From CAVYPR01 sp052145775 (GTDB taxonomy: Bacteria; Actinomycetota; Acidimicrobiia; Acidimicrobiales; RAAP-2), in the NCBI GenBank assembly GCA_052145775.1, contig JBKQNY010000055.1, positions 1-24,858 of the forward strand: a stretch of 24,858 nucleotides of DNA. The letters are read 5' to 3'. Positions within the stretch are counted from its first letter, which is position 1; each line of letters begins with the position of its first letter. The translations under genes were made by a program, and so were the position numbers. Shown here piece after piece: positions 1 through 9,525 of this stretch. The notes under the pieces are model-generated. The model saw only the letters and a program-made list of their open reading frames with translations. It had not been told where the DNA came from and did not search any database.

Positions 1-455
1 GGCACTGGTGATCTTCGGAGCCTGGTCGACGGTCAGGGTGAAGTGCTGGGTCGCCCCTGTGCCCACGCCGTTGGTGGCCGTGAACGTGATCGAGTACTCG
101 CCACCGGTTGTGGCGGCCGGCTTGCCCGACAGTGCCCCGCTGGCCGCTGTGAAGGCCACGCCTGTGGGCAGGGTCCCTGTCTCGGCGAGCGTGGCCGCCG
201 GGTAGCCGGAGGCCGTCACTTGGATGCTGCCCGTCGATCCCGCGGTGAACGTCGTCGAGGTGGCACTGGTGATCTTCGGAGCCTGGTCGACGGTCAGGGT
301 GAAGTGCTGGGTCGCCCCTGTTCCCACGCCGTTGGTGGCCGTGAACGTGATCGGGTACTCGCCCCCGGTTGTGGCGGCCGGCTTGCCCGACAGTGCACCG
401 CTGGCCGCTGTGAAAGCCACGCCTGTGGGCAGGATCCCTGTCTCGGCGAGCGTGG
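1..455 (-). repeat. Near-identical tandem repeat, 261-bp period (Ig-like domains)
   Basis: Positions 1-194 and 262-455 match with about six substitutions over 194 bp, an offset of 261 bp (87 codons). The intervening 67 bp differs from what follows the second copy. Each unit encodes one putative Ig (He_PIG) domain with the strand motifs LSGKPAATTGGEY and FTATNGVGTGATQHFTLTVD. Such identity implies recent duplication or gene conversion. More copies probably continue past the left edge. Confidence 0.9.
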
Positions 456-3400
456 GCTTGGGTGTGCCGGCAACCACGACCGAGAAGGTGCCGGTGATAC
501 CTGCAGTGAAGGTTGCGGAGGCGGCAGATGTGAAGCGGGGCTTGGGTGTGCTCGACTCGACGGAGGTGGTGACCTGGGCGGTGGTTGGTGTTGGACCGGA
601 GGTGCCGACGTGGTTGGTGGCCTGGGCGGCGAAACCGTAGGTGTGGCCCTTGGTGGTCGGATAGTCGGCCGAGGTGGCGGTGGTGTCTGCCTTCCACAGG
701 GTGAGTGTGCCGCCGTCGTCCGAGACATAGACGTTGTAGGTGGCGACGCCCGATCCGTCTCCGTCGCTGCCCGACCACGAGACCGGAAGTGTGCCGGCCG
801 CCGTCGTAGCCGGCAGCGCTGCGACATGGGCCGTCGGAACGTTGGCGTCGATGGTGTTCTTCCACATGCTGGTGGACAGGGGCGCATTGCGGTCGAAGGT
901 GATTGTGGCCTGCGTGGCGACCGTTGTCCCCGTGGTCAACCCCGGCAGCATGGTGGCGCTGAATGAGACGTAGCCCTCGCCCTTGCCCGCTGTTGTATCG
1001 GGCAGCAGGAACCCGGCTGTGGCCGCACTGTCCACGTCGCCGGTCTTGGGGTTGACCGCCTCGAACAGCCACGTGATGGCCGAGGCGGATGGGTCGAAGC
1101 TGCCAGTGACCCGTACCACGTCACCGTTCGGCGCGGCGTGGGGGAGTGTCTTAGTGAACGACTGCTTGTGGCCGGCCAACGAGACGTGGACTGTGCCGAA
1201 GCCGAAGCCGAACCCGGTGAGCGAGACCGATGTCGGATTGATCCCGGCCGGCAGCGGCTCGACCACCTTCACCTCGGCGACGTCGGTCTTGGCTGTCGGC
1301 ACGTTCTGGAAGTGGACCTCGTAGTCAAGAGGCTTGGAAGGCGCCAGCCATTGCGGTGTGCCGTAGCCGCTCGGGCCTGTAATCCCGTTCGGGTCACGAC
1401 CGTTGAAGCTGTTGATTGTTGTTGTCGGGCCCTTGGGCTTGGGCTTCTTTGTCTGCGGTGTTGTCTTGGGTGGGCAGTTTGTCTTGGTCTTGAGGTTGCT
1501 GAAGGCGGACGAAATCGCCTTTGCCTTGGCCAGGACGGCCTGTACGGCCCGGAGGTAGGTCTGCTGGGCAGTGACCACCGGGCCTATGAGTGCATTGGCG
1601 CCTTTGATGATGTCCTGCAAATGCCCGAACGCAGCCTTTTCGTTCTGCCCGACCTGCACGAGGTTCTGGAAGATTGTTGCCAGCGCGCCGAAGGCGGCTG
1701 TCTTGACGAAATTCGACGCGATCGAGATGAAGTTCGTGAGGACGCTGATGAGGTTTGTCAGGGTGGCCAAGTTCTGCACTGTGGCTCCCTGTGTGTAGGC
1801 AGTGGAGAACAGCGTCGACATGGATGTCTCGAATGCGCCGAAGAGTGACGTGAACTCTTTCAACTCTGTCGAATTGGACGCAATCTTGCTGATCAGCGAT
1901 TCGGCTTTGGCGGCTTCGGGGGCCATGACCGTGGTCACGACGCTTGCGATGTTGACCAGGGTCTTCATGGCGTCGGTGACGATCAGGCCGAAGTTGATCC
2001 AACCGTTGGTGTGGAAGCTTGTGTACGCCTGGACCCACGCTTGCCACGCTTGCTCCTTGGCTGCGTTCAGTCTCCGGAGCTGTGTCTGCAGGCTGGCGAT
2101 CCCGTCTGTGGTCGTACAAGCCGGTATGGTGCGACTCAACTCGTATGTGACGATGTTCTGAAGCGTCCCCATGTCGATTGTTGTCCGCTTGGGGACCGGG
2201 GCGTTGTGGAACCATGCATTGACCAGATTGCTGTACGTCAGCTGTGTTTGCGGTTTTGTGATCGCTGGCGCCGGACTGCCGTGCCCGGACCCTGATGGGG
2301 AATCCGCGACGCCGTCTGCGGACACCTGGTGATCGGTCAGAGGCTCACTTGTCCCGAGGCTCGCGCTGGTCGACACCAGAGCGGACTCCGATGTGGAATC
2401 GGAACCCGGAGCCTCGCTCATCGGCGGCGCAACTTGCAGCGTGGTGGTCGAAGGGACATTGAAGGCAGTCGTCGTGGTGCCTCTTCCCGGTCCGGTGACC
2501 GCCAGCGTGTACGTCCCGCCGTCCAGGGGTCCGACGGTCGTGGTGGGCGCCGACGATGTGCCCCCGAAACCAGGGCCGACGACCGCCTGGTCGATCGGCC
2601 AGCCTGTGGCGTCGAGGACCTGGAGTTCGAGTGCGGGGTATCCGGACGACCCGTCGGCGCTCTCGGTCACGGTCACGGTGGATCCGGTGGTCGAAAGGAC
2701 CGGTTCGAACGTGGACGTCTGGGTGGATGTGATGTTGATCCCGGATTGGATGAGGGGCGCATCGCCCGGGGCGCTGACGGACGCGGTGTATGTCCCCGGG
2801 GCCAACCCGGTCAGGGTGTATGCGCCGCCTGTCCCTGACACCGTGGTCGCACTGTCTGTTCCCGAGACCACGTGGATGATGGCTCCGGCCACTGGGCCGT
2901 TGGCATCGCTCACCGTGCCGGCGAGCACTCCGCCGGTGGCCAAGGTGATCGACGCTGAGGTCGGGCCCGTGGAGACGGCCACATGCTTGCGGAACGGGAT
3001 GTCACCGGCCGAGAGCACCAGCAATGTGTATGTGCCGGGGACGAGTGTGGCGAAGCGGGCAGAGCCTGTTGCGGTCGTTGAGGTCGTCGCCGGTCCCGCC
3101 TTCTCTGTGCCCGAGCCGGCTGAGAGTTCAGCCCTTGCGCCCGCAACCGGACCGTCGGGTCCTGTCACGTTGAGGGCCAATGAGGCGGTTCCGCCCACGA
3201 ATGTGACCGTGGTCGTTGTACCGAGCGACACCGCGACCCCGGGCTGCACAGCCGGACCGAAGCCGGCTCCCGATGCCGTGATGGTGAATGTTCCAGCCGC
3301 GGTGAGGTGAAGGGTGTATTTTCCGCTGGCGTTGGTCCGCGTGGTCTCGACCGCGCCGTTCGGATCGTCAGCACTGATGAACACCCCCGCCTGCGGCGCC

Positions 3401-6400
3401 GCATCGGCATCGATCACCGTACCGGTCACGGTCGCCACGGGCACTGTCAACACCACGCTGGCTGCCAGATGTGTGGGGGTCACGGTCACGGCCTCGCTGA
3501 CTGTGGTGCCGTTCACCAGGACGGTGTAGTCCCCCGGTACCAGTGTGGTGAACTGGATGACCCCTGTTGCGTTGACCGTTTTGTTCACGTTGCGCACGAT
3601 GCTCAGCCGTGTCTGCAGCGAGGGTGTGGGGACCAGCACCACCGATGCTGTCGTAAGGGCTGCGCGTGTCGGCCGGAGAGCGGTCACGGTGATCGATCCC
3701 CACCCCGACAGGGCGACGTTTTGCGTGACTGTGGCGCCCGCGGCCGGGTCAATAGCGACAGCAGCAGGCAGCTCGGATGCTCCGGGAGGCGACACCGACA
3801 GTGTCTGAGGTCCTGGGGCCACCCTGGTCAGGGTGTATGTCCCAGCAGCTCCGGTCGACGCCACCTGCGACTGGCCCAGCCCATGGGACTGAACCGCGGC
3901 GCCCACCACTGGATCGCCCGTGGTGGCATCGGTCACCGTGCCATGGACGGTGGCGCCGAGTCCCAGCGTCAGCGAGACGCCGCCGGTGGTCCCAGAGCCA
4001 GAGACCACGATGCCGCCCTGGTCGTCGATCAGTGTCCCGCTGCCCCCGGCCACCACCGCGTAGGTGCCAGCCGGAAGGCCGCTGATGGTGAATGTGCCTG
4101 CAGGGCTCACCGTTCCGGCGAAGCCCGAGACGCGCGTGCCTTGTCCGGATGCGGCCACCGTGGTGCCGGGCGGTGGAGCCCCGTTGCCCGAGACGTGAAT
4201 CGTACCGGTGATCGACCCGCCAGCCGACAGCGAGAAGTCGTCAGTGACCGTAGCGGCTGTCGAGACGGTGAGTGTCGCTGGTGTCGACGTGACGACTCCG
4301 GGACCACCTGCGGTGACCGAGACGGTACCCGGCACGATTCCGGTGAGCGTGTACGCGCCGTCACTGCCGGTCGGCTGGCTGGAAATCGTCCCGTCGGCGT
4401 CCGTGGCCTGCACTATCGCTCCGGTAACCGGATCGGAGGTTGTGGCGTTGGTGACCGTACCGGTCACGGTGGCGCCCGGGGACACACTGACCTGCAGTCC
4501 ATTCGAGGTGTGGGGGGTTGTGTATATGAACAGTGTGGTGACGCTCACTGTCTCAGCACGCGGGAGGTAACCGGGAACCTCCAGCTTGTACTTGCCTGCC
4601 GGCACACCCCAGACGTCGAATGTGCCGTTGTACCAGGACGTCGTGGTGTACACCCCTGATCCGCTCGCGGCGACCAGCTCGATCCCCGTCTGAGGAAGTG
4701 GCTTCCCTGTTCCCTTCAGGGAGAGCAGTCCCGACGCGTTGGCCCCGTACCCTTCGGCGATCTGTTCCTCGACGGCATAGTCGATGATCTGGCTCTCGTT
4801 GGCCAACGTGATGCCGTAGACCGCCGCTGTCTGGACGAGGGAGGTCACCTGATTGGCGAACGAGCCTTCGGTTGTCCCCAGGCTTCCCTGGATGTCGTAG
4901 AGGATCTGTTGCCATGTGTTGGCGCCAAAACCGGACGGCTCGAGTCCCGAGATCAGTGTCTTCCAATCCATCGGCGCGGTCTCGGTGCTGTTGAAGTCTG
5001 TGACCCCTACGTTGATCTTGGCCCCTGTCACCTTCGACGTGGACAGGACGCTGAATGTCAGGGTGCCCGAGGCACCGGGGGGAAGGACACCCGTCGGGAA
5101 CGGGATTGTCCGGGACGCCGAGAGACTCGGGTCGACCAGGGTGATCGATGTCTGGAAGTCGGTGCTGCCTGCGGGGGCGATCATCCCGTTGGTGGCCGAG
5201 AACTGCACGATCGGCACAGCAATGTTCGAGCCGCTGGTGTTGGTGAAGGTCACGGAGACCGTGCCCGTCCACCCGAAGCGCAGGTTCTTGGGGCTGCCAA
5301 TTGTCACCTTCAGTCCGCCCCCCTTGCTGGCGTCGGTGACCGTGAATCCCTTCTTCACAGAGGTCTGGTGACCGCCGGTGGTGACGAAAAGTGTGTAGGC
5401 GACTGGTTGGGCGCCATGAAGGTTGAAAGTGACGTAGGCCAGGGTCGAGCTAACCACGTCAAACGATGTCGCTGTGACCCGATACGTGCTTGTGGTGTCC
5501 TCGAGGGCTGCCGAGAAGCTGGAACTGAATCCTGAACCCCGCAGGGTCACCGTCACCGGGCCGTCCGCGGGGGCGGTGGCCGGGTAGATCGAGGTGACGG
5601 CCAACCCGGCCACTGTGGCCGAGATGGTGACGGAAACGCCGCCGCCGGCCGGGTCCCCGCCGCGGACCTCGATGTACCAGGAACCGGCTGTGTTGCGCGA
5701 CAACGTCACCGACGGTGTCTTGGCCCCCCCCGCACTGGCGATGGCCGATGTTGTCGGGCTGGGGACGGTCTTGAACGATCCGTAGATCGTGGCGTCGCCC
5801 TTGCCGGGGGTTGTCACGTGAACGGTGATGTCGCTTGTGCCCGGGACTGTGACCCGGTAGTAGCGGGTCTGTCCGGCCGCCAGACTGGTGGACACCGATG
5901 TTCCGGGCTTGAGGACCGGGATGGCGCCGATGGGGAACGGCGGGGAAGCGGCCTGGGTGTCGAATGTCACCCCTGCCACCAGATCGGCACTGTCGGGCAC
6001 GGCGATCAGGTGGTAGCTCCCGGCATTGACCGCCGGGATGACGGCCGAGACTGTGTTGGTGTACGAGGCTCCCGGGGCAAGCACTGTGTCGTGCGGGATC
6101 CGCTCGAGCAGCTGGTCCCCCGGGGCGTACGCGGTACCGGTCCCCAGGTAGATCGAGTCCTCCCAGCCGCCTGTGGCGGGCGAGACCCCGGTATTGGTCA
6201 CGGTGTACTTCGAGGAGATGGTGGAGCCAGGCACCAGCCCCGATTGCGGAGGCTTGACCACTGTGGAGGCGGTGAGCGACTCGGCAACGGCGGAACTGAC
6301 GACCTTGAGGGACAGGTTCGTTGCCGTGTATGTGGGCGTGTAGGCGACTGTGCCGTTGACGATGGCGCCGTTGATCTTGGAGAACGTCCCCTTCCTGGGG

Positions 6401-9400
6401 AGTGTCTGGTCTCGCAGAATGAAGAACCGGCTGCCGACCTTCGGCAGTGTGGTGGTGGTCAGGTCCAAGGTGCCGTTCAATGTGGACGCACCGTAGGAGT
6501 AGATCGACCCGGAGTTGGTGCCGCTCACGCCGATATTGAGGGTGCCGTCGGCGTTCTGGGTGTAGCCCTCCGGTTCGAGATCGCCGCGGGGGGCGATGGT
6601 CACCGTCCCCGTGTTGGCAAAGGGGGTGTCGCGCCCTTCGAGGTCGCCCCCCTTGATTGTGACGGTGCCCGTATTGCTGAAGGACGTGATTGTTGTGATG
6701 CTGAACTCGCTTGTCACCACGAAGGTGCCCTGGTTGATGAAGCTCCCGGCGTCCAACATGGATCCGAAGCCGCCCGCGTCCAGGGTGCCGTCGTTCTCAG
6801 CGCCCTTGGCGAGAGTGATGGTCCGACCGATCGAGTCGTTGACGGTCCAGCCCGCGGGGATCGTGTCGGAGAGGGTGGCGCCTGTCCTCTTGATAGCCAG
6901 CGTGTCTCCCGCCCCACCGGAGCCGGCGGGGAGCCCCGCGGCGAAGTGGATTGTGACCTTCGAGATCGGTGTGATGAGCACCGGACCGGCGCTGGTGACG
7001 TCCCCTCCGAGGATTGTCAGCTTTCCGCACTGCACGAAGAATGTGCCGTGGCTGGAGATGGTCGACCCGCTGCCCTGGACGAACGTCTCACCCGTCGCGC
7101 AGCTTTCGGGCCCGACGACGAGCTTGGCGCCCGCTGAGAGTGTGAAGGTTCCGGTGTTGTCGATGACCCCCGCCGTGGTGGGATTGTCGTAGGAGAATGT
7201 CAAGGTCGATCCGCCCAGTGCCGAGACCGTCCCAGAATTGTCGAACACGGGCACTGTTACCTTGGCGGCAGCCCCGGCTCCCGCGTCCAAGGTGCCGCTG
7301 TTCGTGAAGGTTCCCGATCCGGCGAGCTTGCCCCCGCTGGCCAGTGTGATGGTCCCGGCATTGGAGGTGGCCGGCGCCACCGTCACCACCCTGTCGGTCT
7401 CGAAGGTCCAACCGGTCGGGATTGCCCCTTGGAGGGTGGCGCCCGCGGCGAGCACCGAGATCGTGTCGGCGCCACCGCTGGCCCCGGGAATCGCCTCGCC
7501 GCTGAAGTCGACCGTTACCTTTGACAAGGGCCGCACCGTCACCGGGCCTGTGGCGCCCACGGTGCCCCCTGAAACTGTCAGCTCGCCGCATTGCAGCACG
7601 AATGTGCCGTGGTTCGAAATCGTGGAGTTCTGTGCGAGCTCGAACTTCTCACCGCTCTTGCAAGACTGGGAGCCGACGGTCACCGTCGCCTTTGTCGCCA
7701 GCGAGAAGGACCCGGTGTTATCGATGACGCCGGGGACCGTGGGGTTGTCGTAAATGAACTGGAGCGTCGATTTGGTGAGGGCCGACACGGTTCCCGAGTT
7801 GTCGAATGTGGGGACTGTCACAGCTGCAGAGGCTGTGACGCTGGCCGCGAGCGTTCCGGAGTTGGTGAATTTCCCCGCATCGACGATCTTGCCGCCGTAT
7901 GTGAGATTGAAGTGGCCGGCGTTGGAGGCTCCCGCCACGACGTTGAGGGTGACATCGCTGCTCACCGTCCACCCTGCCGGGATCGCCCCTGCGAGGGTGG
8001 CGTTGTTGCCGCGGATGGCGACGGTGTCGGCGTTGCCGCCGGTCCCGGTCCCGGCGGCTGTGGTGAAGTCGACGGAGACCTTCCCGATCGGCTGCACGGT
8101 GAGCGGTCCGGCGGTCGAAACGGACCCGCCCGCAAGTGTGAGCGAGCCGCAACGGACGGTGAATGATCCTCCATTCTCAATGGTGGAGCCGGGATTGAGT
8201 TTGAGGCTCTCACCGCTCTTGCAATTCTCGGTTCCGATCGTGGCTTGCGTCTTTGTGGCCAGGTCGATGGTCCCTGTGTTCTGGATGATCCCCGGCGTCG
8301 TTGTGTTGTCGTAGGTGAAGGAGACTGTCGAGCCGGTAAGCCCCGACAGCGTTCCCGAGTTGACGAACTTCGGCGCGCTCACACCGAGGTTGTCGGTCGT
8401 TTCCAGGGTTCCGGCGTTGGTGAACGTGCCCGAGTCGGTCAGGTTGCCGTCGGCGATGATGAGGGTGCCGTCGTTGCCGGCGCCGTCAGTGACCGGCAGG
8501 TTGCCGTTGGGATTGTCAACCGTGAATTCCCGCGGGATGGTGCCTTCCAGGGTCGTTCCCGAACCGACCAGGTCGATGGTCCCGCTCGATGTTGCCGACG
8601 GCGACTGGCCGAAATTGAGCGAGAGCCCGGCGGGGACCGGGAACATCTTTATCGAACCGGGCGAAGGGCCGTCGACAATGGATCCGCCTTCGACCACCAG
8701 ACCGCCGCATCCAATCTGGAAAGAGCCCTGGTTGTCTATGGTTGCCCCTGTCTCCTGCGTGAAGACCGTTCCCTTGGTGCAGTCGTTCACTGTGCCCCCG
8801 TGGACTGTCACCGTCCCACCCCCCCCGACGTCGACCGATCCGAAGTTCTGCAACGACGCTGCCGCGCCGGCGTTCGCGGTGGTGAAATTCAGGGTGTAGC
8901 CGGGAGGAGCTGTGATGGTGCCGGTGTTGACAAGTGTGCCGAACTCGAATGTGAAACCGCCGGCCGGGCAGTTGGCCCCGGCTCCAACGGTGAGGGTCCC
9001 CTGGTTGGTGAAGGTACTGGCCGTCAATGGCGTCGCATAGCACTGCTGGGTGAATGTGTCGTGCTCGGACGACAGCGTCAGCGTCCCGGCATTACCGGCC
9101 CCCGACAGACCGACCGGAACCAGTGAGACGTCGACCTTCCAACCGCTGGGAATGACACCGGAGAGCGCGCACGAGACGGTGTCGTCGAATGTGGCTGTTG
9201 GCGGGAGGCGGAGGTCCGGTGGGGTGCCTGGGTCGAGACCGATCGAGCCCGCGCTCCCTGTGGGCAGTGTCAGCAGAAAGGTTGGAATGATCTCGTGTTG
9301 GCCGTGGATAGTGACTGTGCCTGTGCACGTGACCACTCCTCCCTGGGTCAAGGCTGCCGGGCTCTGCACTTGTGGCGTTGCGGCAGGGGTGCTGGCCGAG

Positions 9401-9525
9401 GCGCTCGGAGCGGTCGGAATGCCGATGGCCAGCACCGTTACCGCCAACACCGCCACGGCCAAGGTGCGGCCCATCATGAGCGACCGGGGCCAGATCCGCA
9501 GTCGCCTGACCGGCCCGGCCACCAT
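1..9525 (-). CDS. Giant secreted multidomain repeat protein (adhesin-like), 3' end beyond window
   Basis: I read the frame with codons at positions 3k+1 to 3k+3 and found no stop from 9771 down to the edge. From ATG 9525 there is a basic n-region (VRRLRIWPR), a hydrophobic core (LAVAVLAVTVLAIG) and an SASAS cleavage region. Approximate residues after that: 56-900 beta-helix-like 187-aa repeats; 900-1076 a closing segment like filamentous-adhesin passengers; 1079-1189 CARDB-like; 1199-1306 PPC-like; 1309-1392 IPT/TIG-like; 1600-2356 about eight carboxypeptidase-regulatory-like repeats (GTVTDATTGDPVVGA type); 2376-2682 alpha-helical; 2692-2876 DUF7619-like (DPNGITGPSGYG); 2892-2989 Fn3-like (SWSGSDGDGSGVATYNVYVS); 2996-3175 He_PIG Ig-like repeats. 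No enzymatic motif was seen. The likely role is surface adhesion or a cell-envelope scaffold, which is inferred from architecture only. The start is uncertain: in-frame ATGs also lie at 9477, 9585 and 9642, and a GTG at 9651 has an SD. Codon use is less GC-biased than in the right-hand genes. Confidence 0.9.
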   Translation of the reverse strand, partial: MVAGPVRRLRIWPRSLMMGRTLAVAVLAVTVLAIGIPTAPSASASTPAATPQVQSPAALTQGGVVTCTGTVTIHGQHEIIPTFLLTLPTGSAGSIGLDPGTPPDLRLPPTATFDDTVSCALSGVIPSGWKVDVSLVPVGLSGAGNAGTLTLSSEHDTFTQQCYATPLTASTFTNQGTLTVGAGANCPAGGFTFEFGTLVNTGTITAPPGYTLNFTTANAGAAASLQNFGSVDVGGGGTVTVHGGTVNDCTKGTVFTQETGATIDNQGSFQIGCGGLVVEGGSIVDGPSPGSIKMFPVPAGLSLNFGQSPSATSSGTIDLVGSGTTLEGTIPREFTVDNPNGNLPVTDGAGNDGTLIIADGNLTDSGTFTNAGTLETTDNLGVSAPKFVNSGTLSGLTGSTVSFTYDNTTTPGIIQNTGTIDLATKTQATIGTENCKSGESLKLNPGSTIENGGSFTVRCGSLTLAGGSVSTAGPLTVQPIGKVSVDFTTAAGTGTGGNADTVAIRGNNATLAGAIPAGWTVSSDVTLNVVAGASNAGHFNLTYGGKIVDAGKFTNSGTLAASVTASAAVTVPTFDNSGTVSALTKSTLQFIYDNPTVPGVIDNTGSFSLATKATVTVGSQSCKSGEKFELAQNSTISNHGTFVLQCGELTVSGGTVGATGPVTVRPLSKVTVDFSGEAIPGASGGADTISVLAAGATLQGAIPTGWTFETDRVVTVAPATSNAGTITLASGGKLAGSGTFTNSGTLDAGAGAAAKVTVPVFDNSGTVSALGGSTLTFSYDNPTTAGVIDNTGTFTLSAGAKLVVGPESCATGETFVQGSGSTISSHGTFFVQCGKLTILGGDVTSAGPVLITPISKVTIHFAAGLPAGSGGAGDTLAIKRTGATLSDTIPAGWTVNDSIGRTITLAKGAENDGTLDAGGFGSMLDAGSFINQGTFVVTSEFSITTITSFSNTGTVTIKGGDLEGRDTPFANTGTVTIAPRGDLEPEGYTQNADGTLNIGVSGTNSGSIYSYGASTLNGTLDLTTTTLPKVGSRFFILRDQTLPRKGTFSKINGAIVNGTVAYTPTYTATNLSLKVVSSAVAESLTASTVVKPPQSGLVPGSTISSKYTVTNTGVSPATGGWEDSIYLGTGTAYAPGDQLLERIPHDTVLAPGASYTNTVSAVIPAVNAGSYHLIAVPDSADLVAGVTFDTQAASPPFPIGAIPVLKPGTSVSTSLAAGQTRYYRVTVPGTSDITVHVTTPGKGDATIYGSFKTVPSPTTSAIASAGGAKTPSVTLSRNTAGSWYIEVRGGDPAGGGVSVTISATVAGLAVTSIYPATAPADGPVTVTLRGSGFSSSFSAALEDTTSTYRVTATSFDVVSSTLAYVTFNLHGAQPVAYTLFVTTGGHQTSVKKGFTVTDASKGGGLKVTIGSPKNLRFGWTGTVSVTFTNTSGSNIAVPIVQFSATNGMIAPAGSTDFQTSITLVDPSLSASRTIPFPTGVLPPGASGTLTFSVLSTSKVTGAKINVGVTDFNSTETAPMDWKTLISGLEPSGFGANTWQQILYDIQGSLGTTEGSFANQVTSLVQTAAVYGITLANESQIIDYAVEEQIAEGYGANASGLLSLKGTGKPLPQTGIELVAASGSGVYTTTSWYNGTFDVWGVPAGKYKLEVPGYLPRAETVSVTTLFIYTTPHTSNGLQVSVSPGATVTGTVTNATTSDPVTGAIVQATDADGTISSQPTGSDGAYTLTGIVPGTVSVTAGGPGVVTSTPATLTVSTAATVTDDFSLSAGGSITGTIHVSGNGAPPPGTTVAASGQGTRVSGFAGTVSPAGTFTISGLPAGTYAVVAGGSGTLIDDQGGIVVSGSGTTGGVSLTLGLGATVHGTVTDATTGDPVVGAAVQSHGLGQSQVASTGAAGTYTLTRVAPGPQTLSVSPPGASELPAAVAIDPAAGATVTQNVALSGWGSITVTALRPTRAALTTASVVLVPTPSLQTRLSIVRNVNKTVNATGVIQFTTLVPGDYTVLVNGTTVSEAVTVTPTHLAASVVLTVPVATVTGTVIDADAAPQAGVFISADDPNGAVETTRTNASGKYTLHLTAAGTFTITASGAGFGPAVQPGVAVSLGTTTTVTFVGGTASLALNVTGPDGPVAGARAELSAGSGTEKAGPATTSTTATGSARFATLVPGTYTLLVLSAGDIPFRKHVAVSTGPTSASITLATGGVLAGTVSDANGPVAGAIIHVVSGTDSATTVSGTGGAYTLTGLAPGTYTASVSAPGDAPLIQSGINITSTQTSTFEPVLSTTGSTVTVTESADGSSGYPALELQVLDATGWPIDQAVVGPGFGGTSSAPTTTVGPLDGGTYTLAVTGPGRGTTTTAFNVPSTTTLQVAPPMSEAPGSDSTSESALVSTSASLGTSEPLTDHQVSADGVADSPSGSGHGSPAPAITKPQTQLTYSNLVNAWFHNAPVPKRTTIDMGTLQNIVTYELSRTIPACTTTDGIASLQTQLRRLNAAKEQAWQAWVQAYTSFHTNGWINFGLIVTDAMKTLVNIASVVTTVMAPEAAKAESLISKIASNSTELKEFTSLFGAFETSMSTLFSTAYTQGATVQNLATLTNLISVLTNFISIASNFVKTAAFGALATIFQNLVQVGQNEKAAFGHLQDIIKGANALIGPVVTAQQTYLRAVQAVLAKAKAISSAFSNLKTKTNCPPKTTPQTKKPKPKGPTTTINSFNGRDPNGITGPSGYGTPQWLAPSKPLDYEVHFQNVPTAKTDVAEVKVVEPLPAGINPTSVSLTGFGFGFGTVHVSLAGHKQSFTKTLPHAAPNGDVVRVTGSFDPSASAITWLFEAVNPKTGDVDSAATAGFLLPDTTAGKGEGYVSFSATMLPGLTTGTTVATQATITFDRNAPLSTSMWKNTIDANVPTAHVAALPATTAAGTLPVSWSGSDGDGSGVATYNVYVSDDGGTLTLWKADTTATSADYPTTKGHTYGFAAQATNHVGTSGPTPTTAQVTTSVESSTPKPRFTSAASATFTAGITGTFSVVVAGTPKPTLAETGILPTGVAFTAASGALSGKPAATTGGEYPITFTATNGVGTGATQHFTLTVDQAPKITSATSTTFTAGSTGSIQVTASGYPAATLAETGTLPTGVAFTAASGALSGKPAATTGGEYSITFTATNGVGTGATQHFTLTVDQAPKITSA
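6847..9138 (-). repeat. Four-unit protein repeat of about 187 residues in the passenger region
   Basis: The landmark IPAGWTV-like motif recurs with its Trp/Phe codon at 6847, 7408, 7969, 8524 and 9139, spacings of 561, 561, 555 and 615 bp. Each unit also contains a Cys pair with exactly 23 residues between them (codons at 7099/7027, 7660/7588, 8221/8149 and 8779/8707) and a YDNpTtpGvIdNTGt-like strand motif. The DNA has diverged, so this is an old repeat maintained at protein level. The short hydrophobic strands ending in NSGT/NTGT suggest beta-helix coils. Confidence 0.85.

Noticed and set aside
6847..9138. Periodic repeats considered as a CRISPR array or a mobile repeat cluster.
   Set aside because: The period is 555-615 bp, the repeats are diverged DNA, and they stay in one reading frame; they are protein-domain repeats.
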